Notes: a model not told the origin generated them from the sequence alone. A stretch of 57,736 bases of DNA from Gammaproteobacteria bacterium (GCA_029861795.1 JAOTYS010000001.1:1-57736), one strand, 5' to 3'; counted from the first letter of the stretch, positions 1 to 9,092 are shown. A program made the numbers and translations.

Positions 1-2
1 CA

Positions 3-350
3 GAGAAATATCGGGCGGAGATGGAGGTCGCCGCGGCCCAAGCTGGGGTCACCCCTGAAATTGTGCCGGTGGAAGTGCCCCGCGGTGGCGGATCGTTTCA
101 CCACGGCTGGACCTGGCACGGCTCGGGGTTTAACCGAGCCGACCTGCCGAGGCGATCATTGGTGGCGCATTGCATGTCCTCTGCTGCCCATTACGTGCCG
201 GAGCACCTCGGCGAAGGTACCGGGCCGATATACGGAAGATACTTTAAGAGATTTGGTGATACTTCAATGGATGAAAGTCATTTTCCCATCCTTTGGGCTG
301 AAGACGGTCGCCGTACCCCGGGTCTAGATGAGTATATCGGGTCTAGATGA
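3..350 (+). CDS. Phytanoyl-CoA dioxygenase (PhyH) family protein, C-terminal part
   Basis: The reading frame is open to the left edge of the window, so this is the end of a longer gene. The visible part carries what looks like the distal half of the Fe(II)/2-oxoglutarate site of PhyH enzymes: a His in WHGSGFN followed by the Arg pair in LPRRSL, which in the family bind iron and the 2-oxoglutarate carboxylate. Such enzymes hydroxylate small substrates; the substrate cannot be told from this fragment. The last residues (GLDEYIGSR) are produced by a 19-bp tandem duplication; without it the frame would read GLDEYIREAE and stop. It lies upstream of an ABC importer on the same strand and may belong to the same catabolic unit (inference). 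Confidence 0.75.
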   Translation, partial: EKYRAEMEVAAAQAGVTPEIVPVEVPRGGGSFHHGWTWHGSGFNRADLPRRSLVAHCMSSAAHYVPEHLGEGTGPIYGRYFKRFGDTSMDESHFPILWAEDGRRTPGLDEYIGSR

Positions 351-356
351 GTATAT
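319..356. repeat. Perfect 19-bp tandem duplication at the end of the PhyH gene
   Basis: The 19-bp unit CGGGTCTAGATGAGTATAT occurs twice in direct succession (319-337 and 338-356). Because 19 is not a multiple of three, the second copy shifts the frame and the PhyH gene stops inside it at 348-350. Confidence 0.95.
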
Positions 357-566
357 TAGGGAGGCCGAGTAGCGCCTTGATTACTAGTTCCACGACTTTG
401 GCCAGCGCAAGCCATTACCATCACCCTGTTTTTCGTATAGTGCGCTGCGGCGTGGCATCGGCAACCTGTGATATATTGTTCGATCAGTTGTCCAAGCACT
501 ATATCGACAGTTGAATACTTCACGCGTCAAATCTTGACCTGCACTGGCAGGAGGAGGAGGTTTTTC

Positions 567-1616
567 ATGCAAACATTTGGCAAATTTTTAGTGGGCTCGA
601 TGGTGGCGTTCGGCTTGGTGGCAACCAGTCCGGCGATCGCGGCAGAGCTCGCGTTGTTAACCTGGGAAGGCTACGCCGACGATAGCTTTGTCAAGGAGTT
701 CGAACAGTCGAGCGGATGCGAGGTTACCGCAACATATGTCGGTTCCAACGACGATTTCGCGCCGAAGCTAGCGGCGGGTGGCGGTGTGTACGATCTGATC
801 TCTCCATCCATCGATACTACCGGCGTAATGGTAGCGGCCGGTTTAGTGGAGCCGATCGACAAGTCCAAGATCACGGACTTCGACAAAATATTTCCCCAAT
901 TTGCCGAAGCAAAGGGCATCAATGTTGACGGCGAACTTTGGGGCGTGCCGTTTACCTGGGGATCGATTCCCTTCATGTACCGGACTGACAAGATCACCGA
1001 GGAGCCAACCTCGCTGGCCGATCTGTGGGATCCCAAGTACGAAGGCAAGGTATCGTTGTGGGACGACAAGAGCTCTATTTATGTTGCTGCACGATTGAAC
1101 GGCGACACCAATATCTACAATCTAAGCCCGGAACAAATGGAGAATGCCAAGCAGAAACTGATCGAGCAAAAGCCATTGGTGCGCAAATACTGGTCAACCG
1201 CGGGTGAGCTTGTCAATCTATATGCCAATGGCGAGGTGTGGATTTCCAACACCTGGGGCGGATATCAGTCCGCGGAGCTGCAAAAGCAGGGTATTCCGGT
1301 AAAGGAGTTCATTCCCAAAGAAAACGCAGAGGGCTGGATGGATTCCTGGCAGATCGTCAAGGGTTCTAAGAACACAGACTGCGCCTATCAATGGATCAAC
1401 TATTCGATCTCGCCCATGGGGCAATGTGGCGTGGCCAATGTGACTGGCTACTCGGTCTCGAATGCTGAGGCGGCGAAATCCTGCATGTCCGATGAGCAGT
1501 TCGACGGCCTCCACATGGACGACGTGGATTACATCAATAGGTTGATCCTGTGGGAGACACCTGAGGGGCTAGAGAACTACATCAATACTTGGAATGCAGT
1601 AAAAGCCGCAAACTAG
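567..1616 (+). CDS. PotD-like ABC transporter substrate-binding protein
   Basis: Periplasmic solute-binding protein of the spermidine/putrescine (PotD/PotF) type, about 349 residues. The chosen ATG follows a strong GGAGGAGGAGG ribosome site, and the N-terminus is a typical signal peptide ending near SPAIAAE. The mature start (LALLTWEGYAD) matches the family opening, where a strand leads into the ligand cleft. The frame is open further upstream, but that extension lacks a signal sequence at its front and is not preferred. The gene is followed by the ATPase and two permeases, so it should deliver the ligand to that importer. A polyamine or similar amine is likely; the ligand is inferred, not seen. 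Confidence 0.9.
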   Translation: MQTFGKFLVGSMVAFGLVATSPAIAAELALLTWEGYADDSFVKEFEQSSGCEVTATYVGSNDDFAPKLAAGGGVYDLISPSIDTTGVMVAAGLVEPIDKSKITDFDKIFPQFAEAKGINVDGELWGVPFTWGSIPFMYRTDKITEEPTSLADLWDPKYEGKVSLWDDKSSIYVAARLNGDTNIYNLSPEQMENAKQKLIEQKPLVRKYWSTAGELVNLYANGEVWISNTWGGYQSAELQKQGIPVKEFIPKENAEGWMDSWQIVKGSKNTDCAYQWINYSISPMGQCGVANVTGYSVSNAEAAKSCMSDEQFDGLHMDDVDYINRLILWETPEGLENYINTWNAVKAAN

Positions 1617-1637
1617 CAACAATTCCAGTATGGGTTG

Positions 1638-1665
1638 CCGGGCGCACGTCGTATCCAGCGCCCGG
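1638..1665 (+). other. Intercistronic stem-loop between binding protein and ATPase genes
   Basis: CCGGGCGC at 1638-1645 pairs perfectly with GCGCCCGG at 1658-1665 across a 12-nt loop. No T-run follows, so it is not a classical terminator. Placed directly after the binding-protein gene, it may protect the 3' end of that part of the mRNA and let the binding protein be made in excess over the membrane parts. Confidence 0.5.
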
Positions 1666-1736
1666 GGCCCCTACACAAGATCTTGGCGGCAAGACTTGGT
1701 CTGTATTGTAGTGATGCCTCCCGGGGGTAGATCACG

Positions 1737-2837
1737 TTGAGCAACATCGTTGAGCTTAACAATCTGACGCGGCGCTTCGGCACACTCACCGCTGTCGACA
1801 ATGTCAACTTAACAGTCAGTGAGGGAGAGTTCATCACCCTGCTAGGGCCCTCGGGCTGCGGTAAGACAACCACGCTAAGGATGATCGGTGGCTTCGAGTT
1901 CCCGGATAGCGGTAGGGTGTTTTTGGACGGCCATGACGTCACCGATCTCCCGCCTTACGACAGACCCGTCAATATGGTGTTTCAGGACTATGCGCTGTTC
2001 CCGCACATGTCAGTGGCGGACAACGTCGGCTATGGGTTACGCATCGCGGGTGTAACGAGAGCCGACATCGCGCAACGGGTGAAAGATGCTCTGCGCATGG
2101 TGGATCTAGAGAGTAAGGCGCAAAACAGGCCGTCTCAACTTTCCACCGGACAGAAACAGCGGATTGCATTGGCGCGAGCACTGATCCGTCAACCGAAGGT
2201 GCTGCTGCTTGACGAGCCGCTCTCAGCGCTGGATCTGAAACTTCGTGAGGCGATGCAAGTGGAGCTCAAGCACTTGCACCAGAAACTTGGCATCACTTTT
2301 GTCATGGTGACGCACGATCAGCTAGAGGCGTTGGTGATGTCCGACCGGATCGTGGTGATGCACGACGGTGCCTTGATCCAGGAAGGAACGCCGACCGAGC
2401 TGTATGAGCACCCGGCGACACCCTATGTCGCAAATTTCATTGGTACGTCCAATCTGATCATTGCCACCGTAGCCGAAACAACCGCCGATTTCATAGTCGG
2501 TAGTTTTGGCAACGCTAGGCTGAAGGCAAGTTCAAACGGCAGCAAGCCACCACAAGGGAATAAGATCACTCTGTGCGTGCGCCCGGAGAAAGTCCGTCTG
2601 CTAGCAGATGGGCAATCTGTGCCCGACGGATTCAATGTGCTCAATGGTCGTGCCACCGAACAGTTTTTTCATGGCAATGCAGCACGCATCGCCGCAGATA
2701 TCGGCGCAGATGCGCCGTTTCTAGTCGACATGCAACTAGGTGCCGCTTTGGGTAAAAGCCAACTGCCCGGAGAAGGGATGCAAGTGAGACTCGCTATCCA
2801 CCCGGAGAACGTGACGGTCTTCGTCGAAGGGGACTAG
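1737..2837 (+). CDS. PotA-like ABC transporter ATP-binding protein
   Basis: Cytoplasmic ATPase of the importer, 366 residues, TTG start after CCGGGGG. Motifs in order: Walker A GPSGCGKT (37-44), Q-loop Gln in VFQDY (about 83), signature LSTGQ (135-139; usually LSGGQ), Walker B VLLLDE (155-160), D-loop SALD and H-loop His in VTHDQ (about 193). The C-terminal third, from about residue 235, has the length and sequence style of the TOBE regulatory domain of PotA/FbpC-type ATPases. The stop codon TAG is immediately followed by the ATG of the first permease, so the two are probably translationally coupled. Confidence 0.92.
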   Translation: MSNIVELNNLTRRFGTLTAVDNVNLTVSEGEFITLLGPSGCGKTTTLRMIGGFEFPDSGRVFLDGHDVTDLPPYDRPVNMVFQDYALFPHMSVADNVGYGLRIAGVTRADIAQRVKDALRMVDLESKAQNRPSQLSTGQKQRIALARALIRQPKVLLLDEPLSALDLKLREAMQVELKHLHQKLGITFVMVTHDQLEALVMSDRIVVMHDGALIQEGTPTELYEHPATPYVANFIGTSNLIIATVAETTADFIVGSFGNARLKASSNGSKPPQGNKITLCVRPEKVRLLADGQSVPDGFNVLNGRATEQFFHGNAARIAADIGADAPFLVDMQLGAALGKSQLPGEGMQVRLAIHPENVTVFVEGD

Positions 2838-3707
2838 ATGAATCACAGACAACGACACCGTGTAAGGTTGCTCGGAGTGGTGTCAGGCCCCGCTGCGTGG
2901 ATGTTGGCGTTTCTGTTTGTCCCCTATGCCGTGATGTTTACCTATAGTTTTTACTCACGACAGTTCCCGATGATGATTCCGGACTTTCAGTTCGGAAATT
3001 ATCTGTCCTTGCTGACAGATCCCCAGTACTACAAGGTGTTGTTGCGCACACTAAAGATCTCCGCCCTAGTGTCCATACTTTCTGTGTTGTTGGCGTATCC
3101 CCTTACTTACTTTATTGTCTTCAAGATCAAGTCTGGCCGGACTCGCACTTTTCTTTATTTCGCAGTGATCGTGCCGTTGTGGGTGTCTTATTTGCTGCGG
3201 GCTTACACCTGGAAGACTATTCTTGGTAGTGAAGGCGTGTTGAACTCTTTTCTGATTTGGATCGGCGTTTTGGACGAGCCCGCTGACCTGTTTCTCTACA
3301 GTCAGTTTGCGATGGTCATCGTACTAACCTATATCTATATCCCGTTCTTGGTGATGCCGGTGTATACCTCGTTAGAGAAGATTCCACAGAATCTCGTTGA
3401 AGCGTCAAAGGACCTCGGTGTGCGACCGTTTGAGACGTTTCTCAAGATTACGCTGCCGTTGTCAGTTCCAGGCATTCTCGCAGGCATGACGTTTACTTTT
3501 TGCTTGACCATGGGCGACTTTGTGGCGCCTTTCTTGGTAGGTGGACCCGATGGGATGATGATCGCCAACGTGGTACAGGTCCAGTTTGGCACTGCATTCA
3601 ATTGGCCCCTGGGGTCTGCCTTGTCTATGGTAATGCTCGCCATTGTCTTAATCATTATCAGTGCATCCGACAAGTTTGAGCGCGCCGGACGACTGGATTT
3701 GGCGTAA
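2838..3707 (+). CDS. PotB-like ABC transporter permease
   Basis: Inner-membrane permease, 289 residues with about six hydrophobic segments. The conserved cytoplasmic EAA loop that docks on the ATPase is visible as EASKDLGVRPFETFLKITLP, at about residues 190-210. It begins directly after the ATPase stop codon and ends three bases before the second permease gene. The family imports polyamines and related cationic amines; together with the next gene it forms the translocation channel. Confidence 0.9.
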   Translation: MNHRQRHRVRLLGVVSGPAAWMLAFLFVPYAVMFTYSFYSRQFPMMIPDFQFGNYLSLLTDPQYYKVLLRTLKISALVSILSVLLAYPLTYFIVFKIKSGRTRTFLYFAVIVPLWVSYLLRAYTWKTILGSEGVLNSFLIWIGVLDEPADLFLYSQFAMVIVLTYIYIPFLVMPVYTSLEKIPQNLVEASKDLGVRPFETFLKITLPLSVPGILAGMTFTFCLTMGDFVAPFLVGGPDGMMIANVVQVQFGTAFNWPLGSALSMVMLAIVLIIISASDKFERAGRLDLA

Positions 3708-3710
3708 GCA

Positions 3711-4568
3711 ATGAACACTGAAGCACACACTGCCGCCATTAATCTGCCGACCAGCGCCCGAAGGTCTGGCCCGCTGCAAATCGGTGGACGGACATTGTCG
3801 GACAATGCCATTGCCGCTGCTGCGGCTTGCGCCCTGGCGTTCCTGTATGTCCCTATCCTGGTGCTGATCGTTTTCAGCTTTAATGACAACCCTGTCACCA
3901 CCTTGCCGCTACGCGGCTTTACGCTGGATTGGTATGTCCGGGCGTTGTCAAACGAAGATATGCTCACGGCGGTTTGGAACAGCATTTTCGTGGCAAGCTT
4001 CGCGGTGACGTTATGCCTGCTGGTGGGGCTGCCCTCTGCGTTCGCTATGGATCGCTATGACTTCCCCGGCAAGAGTTTGTTTCGACGCTTCGCCCTATTG
4101 CCAATCACCCTGCCCGGAATTATTACCGGCATTGCGATGCTCAACATGTTTCGCGCCATGGGTATGGAGCTCAGCCTGTGGACGGTTATCCTTGGACATG
4201 GCACGGCCCTGACCGCTGTGGTTATCACACAAATCTATGCGCGGCTGCAACGCTTCAATCGCCGGCTGGAGGAGGCATCCAGTGATCTCGGGGCCAAGCC
4301 TTGGCAGACGTTCTTTTACGTTACTTTGCCGAATATCCGTTCAGCGATCATTGGCACGTCACTATTGAGTTTTACCTTGTCGTTCGATGAGATCCCCGTT
4401 ACCTTCTTCCTCACCGGTCGGGACAATACCCTACCGATGTATATCTACTCCACCATTCGCCGTGGTATTACACCTGAAGTGAATGCCATCGGCACATTGA
4501 TCGTGGTGGCATCACTGTGTTTGATCTTGTTTTCGATATACCTTCTGTACAGCGAGGAAAACGAGTAG
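3711..4568 (+). CDS. PotC-like ABC transporter permease
   Basis: Second membrane subunit of the importer, 285 residues, with a hydrophilic N-terminus of about 28 residues followed by six membrane segments. Its EAA loop reads EASSDLGAKPWQTFFYVTLP. It ends the four-gene run binding protein, ATPase, permease B, permease C. A convergent monooxygenase gene lies 58 bases further on, and I see no strong terminator between them. Confidence 0.9.
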   Translation: MNTEAHTAAINLPTSARRSGPLQIGGRTLSDNAIAAAAACALAFLYVPILVLIVFSFNDNPVTTLPLRGFTLDWYVRALSNEDMLTAVWNSIFVASFAVTLCLLVGLPSAFAMDRYDFPGKSLFRRFALLPITLPGIITGIAMLNMFRAMGMELSLWTVILGHGTALTAVVITQIYARLQRFNRRLEEASSDLGAKPWQTFFYVTLPNIRSAIIGTSLLSFTLSFDEIPVTFFLTGRDNTLPMYIYSTIRRGITPEVNAIGTLIVVASLCLILFSIYLLYSEENE

Positions 4569-4626
4569 TCCACTTACACGGCTGAGCTTCGGGTGGAGCT
4601 TGGTATCCCGCAACTTCATTGATCCA

Positions 4627-6036
4627 TCAGCCGGCCCGATTCTGAACTGCATTGGTGTGGACGACTGAACCCTGAGGTTTGTTGCGCAGCCTGTTAGCAC
4701 GATTCCTGCCGGCGTGCATGTCTTTGCGCAGACCGTAGGCGTAGGCGGCACAATTGTTGATCTGGATTGTGTGCCTTGGAGTGTCGAGATACTTGCGTTT
4801 TATCGTCTGGTAATAGGCCAGGGTCTCCTTATCGATTCTTGATTGTGGCGGCAGGGCGCAAGCACCCGTTAGATGAGCAGCTACCCACTTTGATTGCTCC
4901 TCGGCAATAGGCATGGTGGCGCACAGTGGCTGAATCAGCGCGAGGAAGAACAAATTGTGATGCTTTGGATGCATGATGCGCTTGTAAAGCGGTATCTCAT
5001 TGTTAGGCGCAGATAAGAATTTGGAATCGAAGAACGGAAATTTGATGTTGTAGCCTGTGGCGTAGATCAGCACGTCGACATTTTCTCTAGTTCCATCCTG
5101 AAATTCGATTTGTTCGCCATCAAGGTTGGCGATGTTCGGTTTGGGGATAACGTCCCCTGAACCGATACGAATTAGGATCTCATTGGAAATAGTAGGATGA
5201 GTTTGACCCAGTGGATAGTTCGGTTGCGGCAAGCCGTAGTCTTCGGGTCTACCCACCACGGATTCGATATGACGTCGTCGGCGCCAGCGTGCCAACCACG
5301 TTGGTGTGAGTCGTTGTATCAGTGGAGGATCCTCGCTTGGGTGCGGGTCGTCGGCGTCCAGAGTTTCGCTGCCAAGATACTTAGGGACAATGTAATATCC
5401 ACGGCGCACAGAAAGAAATACATTACGCGCCACCCCCTTGTGTCCCAGTTCGCATGCAATGTCCAGGGCGCTATTGCCCATACCTACGATGACGATGTTC
5501 TTGTCGATGCAGTCAACTGGTTCAGTCGGGTCTATGTAAGAGTGTGAATGCAATTGCTCCCCAGAGAACTTCCCAGGATAAGGTGGATCCGGCCAGCGTG
5601 GATCCCAGTGATGCCCATTGGCGACGCACAGCGCGTCATAGTAGCGCACATCCCGATCATCCAACTCTACCTTCCAGGTACTGTCGGTGGTTAGTTCACA
5701 CTTTGCGACACCGCAGTTGAGGGTGATGTATTTTTTGAGTCCGAAATGCTCCACATAGTCGTTAAAGTACTGTATCACTTGGGTATGATGGGGGAAATCA
5801 GGGGTTCCGTCCCGCATGGGAAAATCTGAGTAGACCATCTGTCGACGCGAAGTGTTGATGTGCAACGAGCGATAGGCCGACGACATACCATTGTTATTCT
5901 TAAACGCCCAGTTGCCACCGATTCGATCGCTCTTCTCAAAGCAGTCGACCGGAATTTCCTGGTCTTGAAACACCTTGCACGCCGCAATGCCGCTGGAACC
6001 TGCGCCGATAACACAGATGTGTGGAAGCTGTTTCAT
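4627..6036 (-). CDS. Flavin-containing monooxygenase (FMO family)
   Basis: Class B flavoprotein monooxygenase, 469 residues. FAD site GAGSSG (11-16), the FMO fingerprint FSGEQLHSHSY near residue 158, an NADPH site IVGMGNSALD near 190, and the downstream ATGY motif (IYATGYN) are all present and in order. FMOs of this group oxygenate soft nitrogen or sulfur atoms using NADPH and O2. It sits between an amine-type ABC importer and a glutamine-synthetase-like ligase, so an N-methylated or aliphatic amine substrate is reasonable (inference). Bacterial trimethylamine monooxygenase belongs to this superfamily, but I cannot assign that activity. It is convergent with the permease gene and divergent from the ligase gene. 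Confidence 0.88.
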   Translation of the reverse strand: MKQLPHICVIGAGSSGIAACKVFQDQEIPVDCFEKSDRIGGNWAFKNNNGMSSAYRSLHINTSRRQMVYSDFPMRDGTPDFPHHTQVIQYFNDYVEHFGLKKYITLNCGVAKCELTTDSTWKVELDDRDVRYYDALCVANGHHWDPRWPDPPYPGKFSGEQLHSHSYIDPTEPVDCIDKNIVIVGMGNSALDIACELGHKGVARNVFLSVRRGYYIVPKYLGSETLDADDPHPSEDPPLIQRLTPTWLARWRRRRHIESVVGRPEDYGLPQPNYPLGQTHPTISNEILIRIGSGDVIPKPNIANLDGEQIEFQDGTRENVDVLIYATGYNIKFPFFDSKFLSAPNNEIPLYKRIMHPKHHNLFFLALIQPLCATMPIAEEQSKWVAAHLTGACALPPQSRIDKETLAYYQTIKRKYLDTPRHTIQINNCAAYAYGLRKDMHAGRNRANRLRNKPQGSVVHTNAVQNRAG

Positions 6037-6241
6037 CGATTTATACCGTGGGTAGGCGTTTCGTTTTAGTGAGTGGCAGAGATTACTAGCTTGTAGAGTA
6101 GCGCAGCAAGGCTCGCATTATACGCTTAAGGGGTCACGCACACTCAATCTAACTCAACTGAGAGATGTCAATGGTGGGTCTATCCGGTAAGCTAAGCACC
6201 GTGGACTGATATTTGTAAAAGCAACAGCCGGAGAAATCACA

Positions 6242-7576
6242 ATGGATCTCAAGCAGGCAAAAGAACTGATTGAAACGCACGACATTCAAACCATCATCGT
6301 CGCTGGGACCGATCCTGCAGGGATTCTCCGTGGCAAGCGTCTCACCGTACCGTACTTCTACAATGCGATGGATCACGGCTTGAATTTGGCGTGGTTTTTT
6401 CTAATGACCACGCCGGTCGATGATCCGTTGCCCGGCTTGTTCGACGGTGGTGTCCCCGATGTCAAGGGAGTACCCGACCTCAGTACCTTTCGCCTCGCCC
6501 CGTGGGAGGAGGATGCAGCGGTGGTGTTGATGGATTGGTGTTGGAGCGACGGCTCGCCATCAGAGCTTTGTCCACGCAGCGAACTCAAAGGGAAGCTCAA
6601 GACACTAGACAAGATGGGGCTTCGAGAATTAGTCGCGTTAGAGCTTGAGTTCTATATTGTGCCTAAGCCCATTGTCGAGATTCGGCGCGGGGGGTGGAAC
6701 GATGTGGAGCTGGTTACCCAAGATATACATTGCTACTCCATTTATGAGGGACATTTCCATGAGCCTTTGGTGCGTAAGATCAGGGACTATTTTGGGGAGG
6801 CGGTAGAGGGCTGCATTCCAGAATGGGGTCAAGGACAATTCGAGATCAATCTTCATCGCAGTGATGCGCTAACGATGGCGGATACCACCGTATTGTTTAA
6901 GACTGTTGTTAAACAACTGGCCGCACAGTCTGGGGTATCAACGACCTTCATGGCCAAATGGCACGAAGCGTACACCGGAAATTCCGGCCATATTCATCAA
7001 AGTCTCGTCGACAAGGAAAGCGGCAGATCGGCCTTCTTTGAGCAAGGTCAGCCGCATAACATGAGCCCACTGTTTCATCACTATGTTGCTGGCCAGATCG
7101 ATGCCTTTCGCGAGATGACGTTATTTTTCGCACCGTTTGTAAATTCCTACAAACGCTTTCAAGAAGACAGCTTTGCCGGCACCACCAAGACCTGGGGCGT
7201 GGATAACCGTACCACCGCGTTGAGAGTAATTAACTCTAGTGGGAGTAAGTGTCGGCTAGAAAATCGAGTTGGTGGCGCCGACCTCAACCCTTATACCGCG
7301 CTCGCGGCGAGTCTAGGAGCAGGATTGCGTGGTATTGAAAAGAAACTTCCGCTTACGCCACCAAGCGATGGCAACGCCTACGCGGTCGAAGGGGTAGAGC
7401 AAGTGCCTTCGTCATTGGCGGAGGCGATACAGCTCTGCGATAAGAGTAAAGTGACCCGCGAGATTCTAAGTCCGGCCTACATCGACAATCTGCTAAAGAT
7501 CGCTCGTTTTGAGAATAAGGTATTCGAAGGCACAGTCACTGATCTTGAACGACGTCGTTACTTCGAAATGGTGTGA
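6242..7576 (+). CDS. Glutamine-synthetase-like gamma-glutamyl-amine ligase
   Basis: Glutamine synthetase fold, 444 residues, the length of PuuA/GmaS-type ligases rather than classical GlnA. The beta-grasp N-domain is followed by catalytic motifs: metal-binding ELEFYIV, EWGQGQFEINL, NSGHIHQSL with the ammonium/ATP-site His, and the Arg-rich ENRVGGADLNPY segment near the end. No GlnA-style adenylylation loop is recognisable. Enzymes of this group add glutamate to an amine using ATP (putrescine in PuuA, methylamine in GmaS). ATG start after a GGAG site. Its neighbours, an amine-type importer and an FMO, support a role in amine catabolism. Which amine is used is not visible. Confidence 0.85.
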   Translation: MDLKQAKELIETHDIQTIIVAGTDPAGILRGKRLTVPYFYNAMDHGLNLAWFFLMTTPVDDPLPGLFDGGVPDVKGVPDLSTFRLAPWEEDAAVVLMDWCWSDGSPSELCPRSELKGKLKTLDKMGLRELVALELEFYIVPKPIVEIRRGGWNDVELVTQDIHCYSIYEGHFHEPLVRKIRDYFGEAVEGCIPEWGQGQFEINLHRSDALTMADTTVLFKTVVKQLAAQSGVSTTFMAKWHEAYTGNSGHIHQSLVDKESGRSAFFEQGQPHNMSPLFHHYVAGQIDAFREMTLFFAPFVNSYKRFQEDSFAGTTKTWGVDNRTTALRVINSSGSKCRLENRVGGADLNPYTALAASLGAGLRGIEKKLPLTPPSDGNAYAVEGVEQVPSSLAEAIQLCDKSKVTREILSPAYIDNLLKIARFENKVFEGTVTDLERRRYFEMV

Positions 7577-7632
7577 GGTGACGACACTGCAAGACCGCGT
7601 CAGAGTCTGTCGGGAGCGATGAGATGGGAGAC

Positions 7633-8109
7633 TTATGCGTTACGGCTTATCCAAGTCTCAACCAGGCCGAATAAAGACGCTACGTCGACGTTATCGTGCC
7701 TGCGATATGGTGCGCTGGCAAGGCAGCGACCAGGTCCATTAGTGAATTGGTCGGTGTCGCCGCTGTGATCAAGGAAACGTAACCAGTCCGCGCCAACCAA
7801 ACCCGCGACTTCATCCCTGGGATAACGGGAAAGCGCCGCGCGACGTACTAATGTGGATAACTCGGTGATGATTTCCGACGAGCCGACTTCATTCTCACGG
7901 GATCTGAGCTGCGCCAGTTTGCGCAAGGCCCAGCGACGTGGAAAGGACTGGCCCCGTCGTTTTCTGACGTAGCGCATCACTGCGGTTAAAACCACCAATA
8001 CCAGCAGGCTGAGTAGCCACCAACCCAAGGCAGGTGGCCACCAACTGGGCTCCGGCGGCAGGTGAATGTCGCGTAGTTCAGCCAATGGATCTTGCAAACC
8101 ATCCATCAT
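7633..8109 (-). CDS. DUF4381 domain membrane protein
   Basis: 158 residues. The N-terminus reads LRDIHLPPEPSWWPPALGWW, the hallmark of DUF4381, followed by one membrane helix (LLSLLVLVVLTAVMRYV) and a basic cytoplasmic tail. Its ATG overlaps the stop of the DUF58 gene (ATGA), so the two are translationally coupled. In many bacteria this protein is encoded in MoxR/DUF58/von Willebrand operons linked to envelope stress and metal-dependent protein maturation, but its own molecular role is unknown. Here it is the last gene of the operon; the next gene downstream is convergent. Confidence 0.85.
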   Translation of the reverse strand: MMDGLQDPLAELRDIHLPPEPSWWPPALGWWLLSLLVLVVLTAVMRYVRKRRGQSFPRRWALRKLAQLRSRENEVGSSEIITELSTLVRRAALSRYPRDEVAGLVGADWLRFLDHSGDTDQFTNGPGRCLASAPYRRHDNVDVASLFGLVETWISRNA

Positions 8110-9092
8110 ATTTGTCTCGACAGGTGGCGGGAGTGATCGAAGTGGGATGCAGCGAGTCCCCGCTGCAGGCCTGTAACGATGTCCTCGGCGGTGCTCAAGG
8201 TAATGAGTGTGATGCCATGACTGCCCGCCAGCGACTGGACAAGCAAGCTTTGACTCTCGAATCTTTTGCGGTAGGCGTCGATAAGCGCTAACGCTTGAGT
8301 CTCTAAAACGATGCGCCGAACACCATCGCTCACAGGGTAACGCCCCGGGGGTGGAGGGTTTGACTCTAACGGATCAGTGATCCAGCAAAGTACTACATCG
8401 TTGTGGACGCCGAGACGCATCAAGTGATGCTGCGCGATGGTGCCGAGCCGATAGAAATCGCTGAGTACGAAAATTAGACTCCCGGGTCGCGCCACTCGTC
8501 TTGCACGATGCAATGCGTGATCCAGACCAGTGTCTCGCTTAGTTGAGCCGGAATGGTACTCAACCCGAGCCGGTGGTTTGCTCTTTTCTACCAGGACCCG
8601 CAACAAACGCAACACACCGGTACGGCCGCCGGCAGGGCGTAGCTCGTCGTGTTGATGGTCTGAGAATACCAATGCTCCCACTCGATCGCCCCGGTCTGCG
8701 GCGACCCAGGACAGCAACGCGGTTGCTCCGGCGGCGGTCACAGACTTAAACGAGACGCGTGTGCCAAAGAACATTGTGCTGCGAAAATCTACCACCATCA
8801 GTACCGGACGTTCGCGCTCTTCCCGGAAGACTTTGGTGTGCGGTTGCCCGGTGCGGGCAGTCACCTTCCAGTCCATGGTGCGGATATCATCCCCCGCAAG
8901 ATAGGTACGGGACTCCTCGAACTCCATACCCCTGCCCCTGAAGCGAGAAAAATACCCGCCTGTTGATGCGGTGCGTGGGGTACGTGTTGAGCTTAGATCC
9001 AGGCGGCTTGCTGCAAGCCTTAGATTGACTAGCTGATCGATACTAACGTGCACACCGTGCAGTAAGGGGTCACGGTTCTGGGTACGGACCAT
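8106..9092 (-). CDS. DUF58 domain-containing protein (MoxR partner)
   Basis: 328 residues. The DUF58 core is recognisable as GRGMEFEESRTYLAGDDIR followed by DWKVTARTG and the acidic VMVVDFRSTM strand that begins a von Willebrand factor A-like fold; the typical DxSxS metal site appears as DFRST. There are no membrane helices, so it is probably cytoplasmic. It is encoded 17 bases after a MoxR ATPase and overlaps the DUF4381 gene. Such pairs are thought to act as a AAA+ chaperone with a VWA-like adaptor. Confidence 0.88.
   Translation of the reverse strand: MVRTQNRDPLLHGVHVSIDQLVNLRLAASRLDLSSTRTPRTASTGGYFSRFRGRGMEFEESRTYLAGDDIRTMDWKVTARTGQPHTKVFREERERPVLMVVDFRSTMFFGTRVSFKSVTAAGATALLSWVAADRGDRVGALVFSDHQHDELRPAGGRTGVLRLLRVLVEKSKPPARVEYHSGSTKRDTGLDHALHRARRVARPGSLIFVLSDFYRLGTIAQHHLMRLGVHNDVVLCWITDPLESNPPPPGRYPVSDGVRRIVLETQALALIDAYRKRFESQSLLVQSLAGSHGITLITLSTAEDIVTGLQRGLAASHFDHSRHLSRQI

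Noticed and set aside
468..566. Upstream extension of the PotD-like protein
   Set aside because: It would bury the signal peptide behind 33 unrelated residues; the ATG at 567 has a strong ribosome site.
3335..3985. 216-residue minus-strand frame across the two permease genes
   Set aside because: Antisense to two well-supported permease genes and spans their junction.
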